A DNA stretch of 7,106 nucleotides from Nanobdellati archaeon (lineage in GTDB: Archaea; EX4484-52; JAADEF01), in contig WAOB01000054.1 of NCBI GenBank assembly GCA_015521505.1, forward strand, positions 1 through 7,106, read 5' to 3'. The position numbers were made by a program, and so were the translations under genes. Each line of letters begins with the position of its first letter. The first letter of the stretch is position 1. Below the pieces are notes generated by a model. That model searched no databases, was not told where the DNA came from, and saw nothing but the letters and a program-made list of their open reading frames with translations. This document shows, piece after piece, positions 1-5,354 of this stretch.

Positions 1-1566
1 GTGCTTAGGCAAGACATCTTTTACAATTTCCCTAAATAATATTTTATTTTTTAATATACTCATTTTTTTGTGAGGTGGTATGGTTTTTGACAGATTTATT
101 AATCTATAATCAAGATATGGACATCTCACCTCTAACCCATGAAACATGCTGCTTCTATCTACTTTAGTTAGATAATTATCTCCTAATGTTCTAAACATAA
201 TATCGAAATTTATGAATCTTTCTAACTCATTTTCAGAAGTGTACTTTATAGAATCGTAGTTTAGTTTAACCCATTCTTTATATTCTTCTGAAAGATATTT
301 TATCTCTTCTAAGAAAGAGCACAGCCATTCATCAAGAGGTTTCTTACTTAATCTTATGATCTCCATAACTTTCCATAAAAAAGAATATTCTTGTGTTAGT
401 TTTTGTATTTTTGATGCTAGAACATCTACTATAGGGATTTTTGAGAAAAGTTTTGAAATTAAAAATGCTCTATATATTTCATAACCTCCAAAGACCTCAT
501 CACCCCCGTCTCCACTTATTACTACTTTAACTTGTTTTCTTGCCTCTTTTGATAATATAAGAAGAGGAAACGCCGATATATCAGCAAAAGGTTCATCAAA
601 AGTCTTTATGAATATTTCCATTAATTCATTGTAATTTTCTCTAAAATCAATTATGTTTGCGTTATCCACCCATTTTATTACCTCTCTACTTTCATCATGT
701 TCTTTGTCATGGAATCTTATTGTAAATGTTTGCATCTTTGGATCTATTTCTTTTGCCAGAGCATATAAAAAGGAACTATCTAATCCTGAACTTAGGAATA
801 GTCCAACAGGCACATCGCTGTTTTGAATTCTTATTTTTAGAGAATCTTTTATCAGTTCTTTAATTTTTCTTTTTAATTGTTTCGTATTTTGCTCGTATTT
901 AGATATCGGTAGAAAGTAGTACTGAGTAATTGTTATTTTATTTCCATCAAAGATTAGATTGTGACCGGGTTTTAGCTTATATATATTATCCATTATTGTG
1001 TATGGTGAAGGAATAAATCCTAAAGAGAAATATAGATTAACGCTTTTCTTGTTTATCTTTTTGTTTGATTGAATTAAATATAATGGGGAGATTTGACTGC
1101 TAAACGCAAATCTTTTAGTGTTTTCATCATAAAAATAATATAAAGGTTTCTTTCCAACTCTATCTCTTGAGCAGAAAAATTTTCCTTCATCATATATGCA
1201 AAAAGCCCACATACCATTTAGTTTTTCAACTATTTTCTCTCCATATTCTATATACCCCACCAAAACTACTTCAGTATCAGATTCAGTTTTAAATAGATAT
1301 CCTTTATCTTCTAATTCTTTTCTGATTTCCTTATAGTTATAGATCTCACCGTTATAAACAATCCAATACTCTTTTCCATTATGAATATATTTTAATGGTT
1401 GGTTTGATCTGGCATCTAAATCGATAATACTTAATCTTAGATGTCCTAAAGTAGCGCTTTTCAATTGGATAACAGAAGAGTTGTCTGGCCCTCTAAATGC
1501 AATTCTTTTATTCATTTCCTCAACAAGTTGTTTATCTTCCCATGATATTCCATTTATTCCGCACAT
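1..1566 (-). CDS. asnB: Asparagine synthetase (glutamine-hydrolysing), 3' end cut by window edge
   Basis: The enzyme makes asparagine from aspartate, ATP and glutamine in the cytosol. Only codons 1-522 are visible; the frame is open to base 1, and the usual family length suggests a few tens to about 100 residues are missing. The start is ATG at 1566, giving MCGI, which places nucleophile Cys2 correctly once Met is removed. The N-terminal class II glutaminase domain (about 1-210) shows RGPD (25-28), HLRLSIID (42-49), NGEIYN (72-77), SDTE (96-99) and SRDRVGKKPLYY (133-144). The synthetase domain shows the pyrophosphate loop SSGLDSS (259-265) and SGDGGDEVFGGY (351-362). One oddity is Phe24 where most relatives have His before RGPD. 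A TATA-like box 25 nt before the ATG suggests a leaderless mRNA. AsnB-type proteins also occur in surface-polysaccharide clusters, so a role beyond asparagine supply is possible. Confidence 0.95.
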   Translation of the reverse strand, partial: MCGINGISWEDKQLVEEMNKRIAFRGPDNSSVIQLKSATLGHLRLSIIDLDARSNQPLKYIHNGKEYWIVYNGEIYNYKEIRKELEDKGYLFKTESDTEVVLVGYIEYGEKIVEKLNGMWAFCIYDEGKFFCSRDRVGKKPLYYFYDENTKRFAFSSQISPLYLIQSNKKINKKSVNLYFSLGFIPSPYTIMDNIYKLKPGHNLIFDGNKITITQYYFLPISKYEQNTKQLKRKIKELIKDSLKIRIQNSDVPVGLFLSSGLDSSFLYALAKEIDPKMQTFTIRFHDKEHDESREVIKWVDNANIIDFRENYNELMEIFIKTFDEPFADISAFPLLILSKEARKQVKVVISGDGGDEVFGGYEIYRAFLISKLFSKIPIVDVLASKIQKLTQEYSFLWKVMEIIRLSKKPLDEWLCSFLEEIKYLSEEYKEWVKLNYDSIKYTSENELERFINFDIMFRTLGDNYLTKVDRSSMFHGLEVRCPYLDYRLINLSKTIPPHKKMSILKNKILFREIVKDVLPKH

Positions 1567-1584
1567 TATTAAAATTATAGTTCT

Positions 1585-1597
1585 AAATTTTTAAAAG
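1585..1597 (-). promoter_or_regulatory. TATA-like promoter element of asnB
   Basis: On the minus strand an A/T box reading CTTTTAAAAATTT is centred about 25 nt upstream of the asnB ATG at 1566. That is the normal archaeal TATA-to-start distance, so transcription would begin at or very near the A of the ATG. No Shine-Dalgarno sequence lies between the box and the start, which fits a leaderless transcript. The call rests on position and composition only. Confidence 0.5.
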
Positions 1598-1620
1598 TAA
1601 TGGATAGTAAACAAAATCTA

Positions 1621-1628
1621 TTTATATG
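1621..1628 (+). promoter_or_regulatory. TATA-like promoter of the coiled-coil/zinc-ribbon/thioredoxin/rtcA operon
   Basis: TTTATATG is centred about 24 nt upstream of the ATG at 1649, with no ribosome binding site in between. This is the geometry expected for a leaderless archaeal transcript. It lies about 30 nt from the divergent asnB box, so the two promoters share an 82-nt intergenic space and may interfere with or be co-regulated by one bound factor (inference). Confidence 0.5.
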
Positions 1629-1648
1629 TTTTGGAACTAAAATAAATT

Positions 1649-2188
1649 ATGCCACAACAAAAATCATCCTTAAGTGATGTAGATAAAGTTATTGTTGATT
1701 GGATTAAAGAACAATTAGATAATGGAGAGGATCCAGAGATTATAAAAGAATCTTTACTTATTCTCAATCAAGATCCTGGTTTGGTTGATAGGGTCTTGGA
1801 GGAAAGAGAGAAAAAAGAGAGGAAAGTGGGTGATAAAGGCAAAGAAATTAAGAAACAAACAAAAAAGGAAAAGAGTGAAAAAGAGGGGAAACTAGAAGAA
1901 AAAAGTATAGAGGAGAAAATTGAGGAAATTAAGAAGGAAATAAAACAGGATGTAATTTCTGTTCCTTCAGTTAATGTAGTTGATGAACCAATTAGGATGA
2001 ATATACCCAAAGAAAACATACCCAAAAACGAAGAATTATATGTCTTGGAACATAAAAAACCAATGAGTAATTTAATGATAAAAGAAAAAATACTTGAAAC
2101 ATATTTGAAAAGCAATATTGCATACATATTAATCTTTATCGGTATTTGTTTGATGCTTATTGGTGTGTATGTATATTTTTATTTATGA
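1649..2188 (+). CDS. Charged coiled-coil protein with C-terminal membrane anchor
   Basis: This 179-residue protein has no recognised function. Residues about 8-52 form a helical segment with the pattern IKEQLDNGEDPEIIKESLL followed by LVDRVLEE. This resembles short UBA-like or helix-turn-helix-like modules seen at the N termini of archaeal membrane proteins (inference from pattern only). Residues about 52-100 are almost entirely Lys/Glu and probably form a coiled coil or long single helix. A linker follows with an imperfect five-residue repeat (IPKEN, IPKNE at about 119-128). Residues about 157-178 are a single hydrophobic stretch ending at the C terminus, so the protein is probably tail-anchored with its N-terminal part in the cytosol. 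It is first in the operon, uses the ATG at 1649 with a TATA-like box 24 nt upstream, and its stop is 12 nt before the next likely start. Confidence 0.8.
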   Translation: MPQQKSSLSDVDKVIVDWIKEQLDNGEDPEIIKESLLILNQDPGLVDRVLEEREKKERKVGDKGKEIKKQTKKEKSEKEGKLEEKSIEEKIEEIKKEIKQDVISVPSVNVVDEPIRMNIPKENIPKNEELYVLEHKKPMSNLMIKEKILETYLKSNIAYILIFIGICLMLIGVYVYFYL

Positions 2189-2190
2189 TA

Positions 2191-2196
2191 GGTGAT
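2191..2196 (+). promoter_or_regulatory. Ribosome binding site deciding the start of the zinc-ribbon gene
   Basis: GGTGAT matches the complement of an archaeal 16S rRNA 3' end. It sits exactly 4 nt before the ATG at 2201. The upstream candidates GTG 2192 and ATG 2195 overlap this site and would leave no spacing, so 2201 is preferred. The next gene has the identical arrangement. Confidence 0.65.
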
Positions 2197-2200
2197 GAGT

Positions 2201-2458
2201 ATGAGTATAAAATTGCCTAATATAGAAGATACAGCGTATTTTACTGTGAGAAATCTTAAAGATAATGATGACAAAGTTAAAGGAAAAATAGTACTTTATA
2301 GGGTAAAGGGTAAGGAAGAATATGAGTTTTATATACTTTGTCCTATATGTGGTAAGGAGAGCCAAGGAAGTAAAATATTCAAAAGAAGACCTTTTAGGTT
2401 AGAATGTTTGCATTGTGGATATAAGATTGTTGTTGAGAAAATAAAACCCAAAAAATAA
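2201..2458 (+). CDS. Small zinc-ribbon protein
   Basis: The protein has 85 residues from the preferred ATG at 2201; a GTG at 2192 in the same frame would add three residues. It shows two CxxC knuckles: CPIC at residues 47-50 and CLHC at 69-72, each followed by Gly, with an 18-residue spacer. This is the layout of a treble-clef or rubredoxin-like zinc ribbon binding one zinc. The preceding 45 residues look like a small beta-rich region (AYFTVRNL, GKIVLYRV, EYEFYILC). The C terminus is Lys-rich, which could suit nucleic-acid contact (inference). No specific family is recognised. The stop codon overlaps an ATG of the next frame, and the gene lies between a membrane-anchored protein and a thioredoxin-like protein in one operon, so translation is probably coupled. 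Confidence 0.8.
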   Translation: MSIKLPNIEDTAYFTVRNLKDNDDKVKGKIVLYRVKGKEEYEFYILCPICGKESQGSKIFKRRPFRLECLHCGYKIVVEKIKPKK

Positions 2459-2459
2459 T

Positions 2460-2465
2460 GGTGAT
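2460..2465 (+). promoter_or_regulatory. Ribosome binding site deciding the start of the thioredoxin-like gene
   Basis: GGTGAT lies 4 nt before the ATG at 2470, the same motif and spacing as the site at 2191-2196. The longest possible frame starts at ATG 2458, inside the previous stop codon, but that start has no site upstream. The shared geometry favours 2470. Confidence 0.65.
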
Positions 2466-2469
2466 AAAG

Positions 2470-2802
2470 ATGGAAATTGTGCATACAGAAGGATATGATA
2501 ATCTTATGAAAGAGATCTCTGGAAAGGAGGTTGTGTTGGTTGGTATTGGTCCTAAAAATTGTGAAGAATGTGATGAATGTGAAAAGAATTTGTTGAGGAT
2601 TTTAGAAAAATACAAAGAGAAGGATTTTAAGTTCATAAGGTGTGTTATGGATGATACTATAGTTGAGAAATTTAATTTGACCTCTCCCACATTAATTGCT
2701 TTTATTGATGGTAAGGAGGTTGAGAGATTTATTCCAGAACAAACAGGTATGGATAAGTCGTTTTTTGAAAAAGTAGAAAGATTCTTAAAAGAACATTTGT
2801 AG
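2470..2802 (+). CDS. Thioredoxin-fold protein with a CEECDEC motif
   Basis: The protein has 110 residues from the ATG at 2470 (114 if ATG 2458 is used). It has the size and order of a thioredoxin fold: a strand VVLVGIG (21-27), then cysteines C31, C34 and C37 in two overlapping CxxC motifs at the start of a helix, then a strand FKFIRCVM (53-60), then SPTLIAF (72-78). In that segment Pro73 matches the cis-proline of thioredoxins, and DGKEVERF follows as the last hairpin. The 42-residue distance from C31 to Pro73 is close to the spacing in classical thioredoxins, so C31/C34 is the likely redox pair. The active site lacks the usual Trp and Pro and is very acidic, and a third cysteine is present. 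It may be a disulfide reductase, a glutaredoxin-like protein or a metal-binding variant. There is no signal peptide, so it should act in the cytosol. Confidence 0.8.
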   Translation: MEIVHTEGYDNLMKEISGKEVVLVGIGPKNCEECDECEKNLLRILEKYKEKDFKFIRCVMDDTIVEKFNLTSPTLIAFIDGKEVERFIPEQTGMDKSFFEKVERFLKEHL

Positions 2803-2812
2803 TTATTTAATT

Positions 2813-3859
2813 ATGATTATTGTGGATGGTGGTTTTGGCGAAGGAGGTGGACAGGTTTTAAGAACTTCTGTTGCTTTATCTCTTATATTAAAAAAAGATA
2901 CAAGGATCATAAATATCAGAAAAAATAGAAAACCTCCGGGTTTGAAGAACCAACATAAGATGATGCTCGATTTCTATGAAAGTGTTTTTAATGTGAAGAT
3001 TGAAGGGAAGTTTGTTGGAAGTAAGGAGGTTATGATTTATGGAAGTGAATTTAATCCTGAAGATTTATCTTTACCATATGAGTGGGATTTGAAAACAGCA
3101 GCATCTATAACTTTATTTTTACAAGGAATTTTTCCTGTCTTCATGTTCTACAACATACCTGTGTTTTTTAAGATAAAAGGAGGTACAAATGTTTCTTACT
3201 CTCCTTCTATTGAATATTATAACTATGTCTTATTCCCTTTACTTGAAGTGTTTGGTTTTAGAATGGATATAGATGTTATTAGAAAAGGATATTATCCTAA
3301 GGGTAATGGAGAGGTTTATTTTCGTTATGTAGGGACATTCTATAAAGACTATAAGGATGATTGGTACAAAATAAAAGAGGACATTAATTTTAACCATATA
3401 ATTAACTATACTTCAGATTTAATGGAAAGAGGTTTTTGTGAGAGATCCTTACAGTTCTTGAAATCGCATGGTTTGGAGATAGAATCCCATGTATGTAATA
3501 AAATTACTTCCTCTTCCTCTGGGGTTGATGGTATAATATTTGATAAAAACAATCTATTTGGAATGGATTACTTGGGAAAAAAAGGAAAAAGATTGGAAAA
3601 TATCCTTGATGAGAGAATTTTATATATTAAAGAATGTCTCTCAGAAGAAACGATAGTTGATATATTTCTTGCTGATCAAATGTTGCTTCCATTGAGTATT
3701 TATGCAAATCTTTTTGATAAACGGGTTTGTTTTACTTGTTCCCAACCGACAACGCATTTTACCACTAATATTCATTTAATTTCTAAAGTTTTTTCTTTTG
3801 TTAAGATAAGATATCAAAAACAAAGTAGGATGATAACAATTACTCCTTGCAGTGTGTGA
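2813..3859 (+). CDS. rtcA: RNA 3'-terminal phosphate cyclase
   Basis: RtcA uses ATP to convert an RNA 3'-phosphate end into a 2',3'-cyclic phosphate through a covalent enzyme-AMP on histidine. The 348-residue product is about the usual length of the family. It shows GEGGGQVLR (9-17), an Arg-rich loop with R36, R39, PPGL (41-44) and Q47-H48, KGGTN (122-126), YYPKGNGEV, ADQMLLP with Q289, and TTHFTTN with His315 in the position of the adenylated histidine. These residues line up with those known to be essential in E. coli RtcA, so the enzyme is probably active. Asn replaces one Gly in the usual PKGGGE motif. The ATG at 2813 follows the upstream stop by 10 nt with no recognisable Shine-Dalgarno site, so translation may depend on coupling. 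It is the last gene of its operon and ends 1 nt from a convergent gene. Confidence 0.95.
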   Translation: MIIVDGGFGEGGGQVLRTSVALSLILKKDTRIINIRKNRKPPGLKNQHKMMLDFYESVFNVKIEGKFVGSKEVMIYGSEFNPEDLSLPYEWDLKTAASITLFLQGIFPVFMFYNIPVFFKIKGGTNVSYSPSIEYYNYVLFPLLEVFGFRMDIDVIRKGYYPKGNGEVYFRYVGTFYKDYKDDWYKIKEDINFNHIINYTSDLMERGFCERSLQFLKSHGLEIESHVCNKITSSSSGVDGIIFDKNNLFGMDYLGKKGKRLENILDERILYIKECLSEETIVDIFLADQMLLPLSIYANLFDKRVCFTCSQPTTHFTTNIHLISKVFSFVKIRYQKQSRMITITPCSV

Positions 3860-3860
3860 T

Positions 3861-4034
3861 TTACAAAAATCCAAAGAACATGTTCAATATGTCCTTAAAT
3901 TGATTTATAATTTTTGTTACTAAGTTACCTCCTAAGTACAGAATCATGATTATTGAGATAACTGCGAGAATAACTGCAACCAGATACATGCCCATTCCTT
4001 CTATAGCAACTCCTTTTTTCTTTGTCTTTTCCAT
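3861..4034 (-). CDS. 57-residue pilin-like small membrane protein
   Basis: Reading the minus strand from ATG 4034 to TAA 3861 gives a 57-residue protein. It begins with a basic stretch (K3, K5-K7), then Gly8, then VAIEG, then a long hydrophobic helix (about 16-34), and an amphipathic tail to residue 57. This resembles archaeal type IV pilins and archaellins, where a prepilin peptidase cuts after Lys-Gly and a Glu lies just inside the mature protein. Here cleavage after Gly8 would put Glu12 at +4 rather than the common +5, so this is a likeness and not a proof. A GGTGG ribosome site lies 7 nt upstream. Its ATG shares an A with the stop codon of the preceding 31-residue gene, which argues for translational coupling. 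No globular head is present. It could also be an unrelated small membrane subunit. Confidence 0.65.
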   Translation of the reverse strand: MEKTKKKGVAIEGMGMYLVAVILAVISIIMILYLGGNLVTKIINQFKDILNMFFGFL

Positions 4035-4129
4035 TATATTCCACCGATCATTTTATATGTGACTAACAGTAACAAGAGGATAAATAATATTGCTAAGGAA
4101 ATGTCTCTTAATAGATGGACGTTAACCAT
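4034..4129 (-). CDS. 31-residue single-span membrane peptide
   Basis: ATG 4129 to TAA 4034 on the minus strand encodes 31 residues: a short polar N terminus (MVNVHLLRD), a Leu/Ile-rich stretch long enough to span a membrane (about 10-25), and a short tail (YKMIGGI). Two facts support it as a real gene despite its size. A TATA-like box is centred about 30 nt before its ATG, which fits a nearly leaderless transcript. Its TAA overlaps the ATG of the 57-residue pilin-like gene by one base, which is typical of coupled genes. It may be a membrane partner of that protein, or a leader peptide controlling its translation. Function unknown. Confidence 0.5.
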   Translation of the reverse strand: MVNVHLLRDISLAILFILLLLLVTYKMIGGI

Positions 4130-4153
4130 GAATATTATTTTATTTTGAAGATG

Positions 4154-4164
4154 TTTATATAATT
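4154..4164 (-). promoter_or_regulatory. TATA-like promoter of the two tiny membrane genes
   Basis: On the minus strand AATTATATAAA is centred about 30 nt before the ATG at 4129. Transcription starting about 26 nt from its centre would leave a leader of only about 4 nt. No Shine-Dalgarno site is seen before that ATG. Confidence 0.45.
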
Positions 4165-4241
4165 ATAATGCAAAGATTTTATCTCAATATATTGCTATCT
4201 TTATATGTCATTATGTAGTTGTATTTTCATAACCATAGTAT

Positions 4242-4257
4242 GGAAATGCATATATAT
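4242..4257 (+). promoter_or_regulatory. BRE/TATA-like promoter of the glycoprotein pair
   Basis: A purine-rich GGAAAT (4242-4247) followed by CATATATAT fits the order of an archaeal BRE and TATA box. Transcription would start near 4280 and leave a leader of about 75 nt before the ATG at 4356. That differs from the apparently leaderless starts elsewhere in the window and leaves room for control at the RNA level. Other A/T boxes, such as one near 4200-4206, cannot be excluded. Confidence 0.4.
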
Positions 4258-4324
4258 CAACCAAAAACAAAAAAGTAGTGTTCACCACCTTTAGGCATCC
4301 TTTTTATTTTATTATTTTACCTTG

Positions 4325-4355
4325 AAGGGAGATAAAACGAAAAGGGAGATAAAAC
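4325..4355 (+). repeat. Tandem 14-nt repeat containing the ribosome binding site
   Basis: AAGGGAGATAAAAC occurs at 4325-4338 and again at 4342-4355, separated by GAA. The second copy ends directly before the ATG at 4356, and its GGGAG serves as the probable Shine-Dalgarno site with 7 nt spacing. The first copy is a spare site with no start codon at the matching distance. Twelve of the 14 bases (GGGAGATAAAAC) recur inside the coding region at 4589-4600. Confidence 0.75.
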
Positions 4356-5330
4356 ATGTCAAGACCAAGTTATACTTATATTAGAAGAAAGAAGAAGATT
4401 CATTTATGGGTATTATACCTGTTGGGAGTAGGTGTTGTAGTTACATTAGCAACTTATACAACTTCTTTAAGTAATGTACATGCAATAGCAAACGATACCA
4501 TTACTATTTTTGTTAATGTTTCACAAGTCAGTTTGGTGGATATAAATCCCTCTTCTTTAGCATGGAGTGGTGTTGAACCAGGAAGTGTGGGAGATAAAAC
4601 GCTTGAACAAAATAATTATGAAGCAATATGGATTGAAAACATCGGATCTGTAAACATAACTGCTATTTGGTTTAATGCTTCTTATCCATCTCAATTGCCT
4701 TTTGGTAGCGGAGACCCTAATAAATATGATGCAGGTAATTTTGTGGTCATTTCAAATGATTCTACAAAATATTATTTTGTTAATAGGGTTGAGTATAGAG
4801 AGGACGACCCAATGTATGTTAGAACTAATAAAGCAATAAATTCTACCTCATATCTTTACGGAATCATCTTTGGAAGATTTAGAAACGCTTCCAAGGAATA
4901 TTTTTGGGAGTTCAACACACTTGCAGGAGGGCAGAACTGTACTTATGGTAATTTTTATATCTCTAATGAGCCAAAGACTCAAGAAACCACTGGAGATTCG
5001 GATTTAACTGATAATACACCATATCTTATTCAACCTGTCCAGCACTTATTGGATTGGTATGGTGTTGCAGAGGTTTTGGTTAATGGGAGTGATAAATACT
5101 GTGTTGTAATACCTGAGGATTGTTCGAAGGTTGTTTTTAATAGATATAATGCAGATTTACCTGGTGCTTCTACTGTGTGTAGTGGTATAAATAATGGTTA
5201 CTTTGTTAATGGGACATACATTCCACCCGGAGGTGTTGCTAAATCTTATATCCAAGTATATGTTCCTTATGGAGTACCTTACGGTCCAGTTAAATCAGGA
5301 AAACTTACTGTTTATGTAAGAACTGCATGA
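4356..5330 (+). CDS. Secreted or membrane-anchored surface glycoprotein A
   Basis: This 324-residue protein has a basic N terminus (RRKKK at about 10-14), a hydrophobic helix (about 16-35) that may be a signal peptide or membrane anchor, and a long exported region. The exported part is beta-rich and opens with an Ig-like pattern (INPSSLAW, then EPGSVG, then IWIENIGSVNIT). It carries ten Asn-X-Ser/Thr sequons, so N-glycosylation is likely in an archaeon. Four cysteines (C195, C249, C256, C275) could form two disulfides. It ends in VPYGVPYG and a final strand LTVYV. There is no C-terminal anchor or known sorting tag. The next gene is a clear paralogue 24 nt downstream, with shared landmarks PFG.G, GNF/GNW, NKEYFW-like (SKEYFW here), GD.(D/N)L, DCS and VPYGV. 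No named family is recognised; a surface-layer or filament component is plausible but inferred. Confidence 0.85.
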   Translation: MSRPSYTYIRRKKKIHLWVLYLLGVGVVVTLATYTTSLSNVHAIANDTITIFVNVSQVSLVDINPSSLAWSGVEPGSVGDKTLEQNNYEAIWIENIGSVNITAIWFNASYPSQLPFGSGDPNKYDAGNFVVISNDSTKYYFVNRVEYREDDPMYVRTNKAINSTSYLYGIIFGRFRNASKEYFWEFNTLAGGQNCTYGNFYISNEPKTQETTGDSDLTDNTPYLIQPVQHLLDWYGVAEVLVNGSDKYCVVIPEDCSKVVFNRYNADLPGASTVCSGINNGYFVNGTYIPPGGVAKSYIQVYVPYGVPYGPVKSGKLTVYVRTA

Positions 5331-5340
5331 TCAACTAATA

Positions 5341-5348
5341 GGAGGTGA
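5341..5348 (+). promoter_or_regulatory. Strong ribosome binding site of glycoprotein B
   Basis: GGAGGTGA is a perfect match to the archaeal anti-Shine-Dalgarno and lies 6 nt before the ATG at 5355. It is the strongest site in the window. It fixes the start at 5355 rather than the in-frame ATG at 5364 and suggests high expression from the shared transcript. Confidence 0.8.
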
Positions 5349-5354
5349 GTTGGT

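Larger units (their letters stand above)
4130..4355. other. Divergent intergenic region before the surface glycoprotein pair
   Basis: These 226 nt separate the minus-strand tiny-gene operon from the first glycoprotein gene. They contain the minus-strand TATA-like box (4154-4164), a plus-strand TATA-like box (about 4249-4257), and the stretch TTCACCACCTTTAGG (about 4284-4298), which resembles the anti-Shine-Dalgarno end of 16S rRNA. A weak A-rich/T-rich inverted pairing flanks that stretch (about 4264-4276 with 4299-4311), and a duplicated 14-nt ribosome-site segment abuts the start codon. No longer open frame with coding character is apparent. Confidence 0.5.

Noticed and set aside
1768..2127. 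Minus-strand open frame of 119 codons opposite the coiled-coil gene
   Set aside because: It is the mirror of the Lys/Glu-rich coding stretch, giving Ser/Phe/Leu-rich nonsense, with no promoter or ribosome site. The plus-strand gene has both context and signals.
2183..2365. Minus-strand open frame of 60 codons opposite the zinc-ribbon gene
   Set aside because: It overlaps a gene with clear zinc knuckles and a ribosome site, and shows no recognisable protein features.
2394..2690. Minus-strand open frame of 98 codons across the zinc-ribbon and thioredoxin-like genes
   Set aside because: It spans two well-supported plus-strand genes and has low-complexity Ser/Phe/Ile content.
4356..4460. Class III prepilin signal at the N terminus of glycoprotein A
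   Set aside because: A basic run precedes a hydrophobic helix, but there is no Gly/Ala cleavage site followed by Glu near the junction. It fits a Sec signal or N-terminal anchor better.
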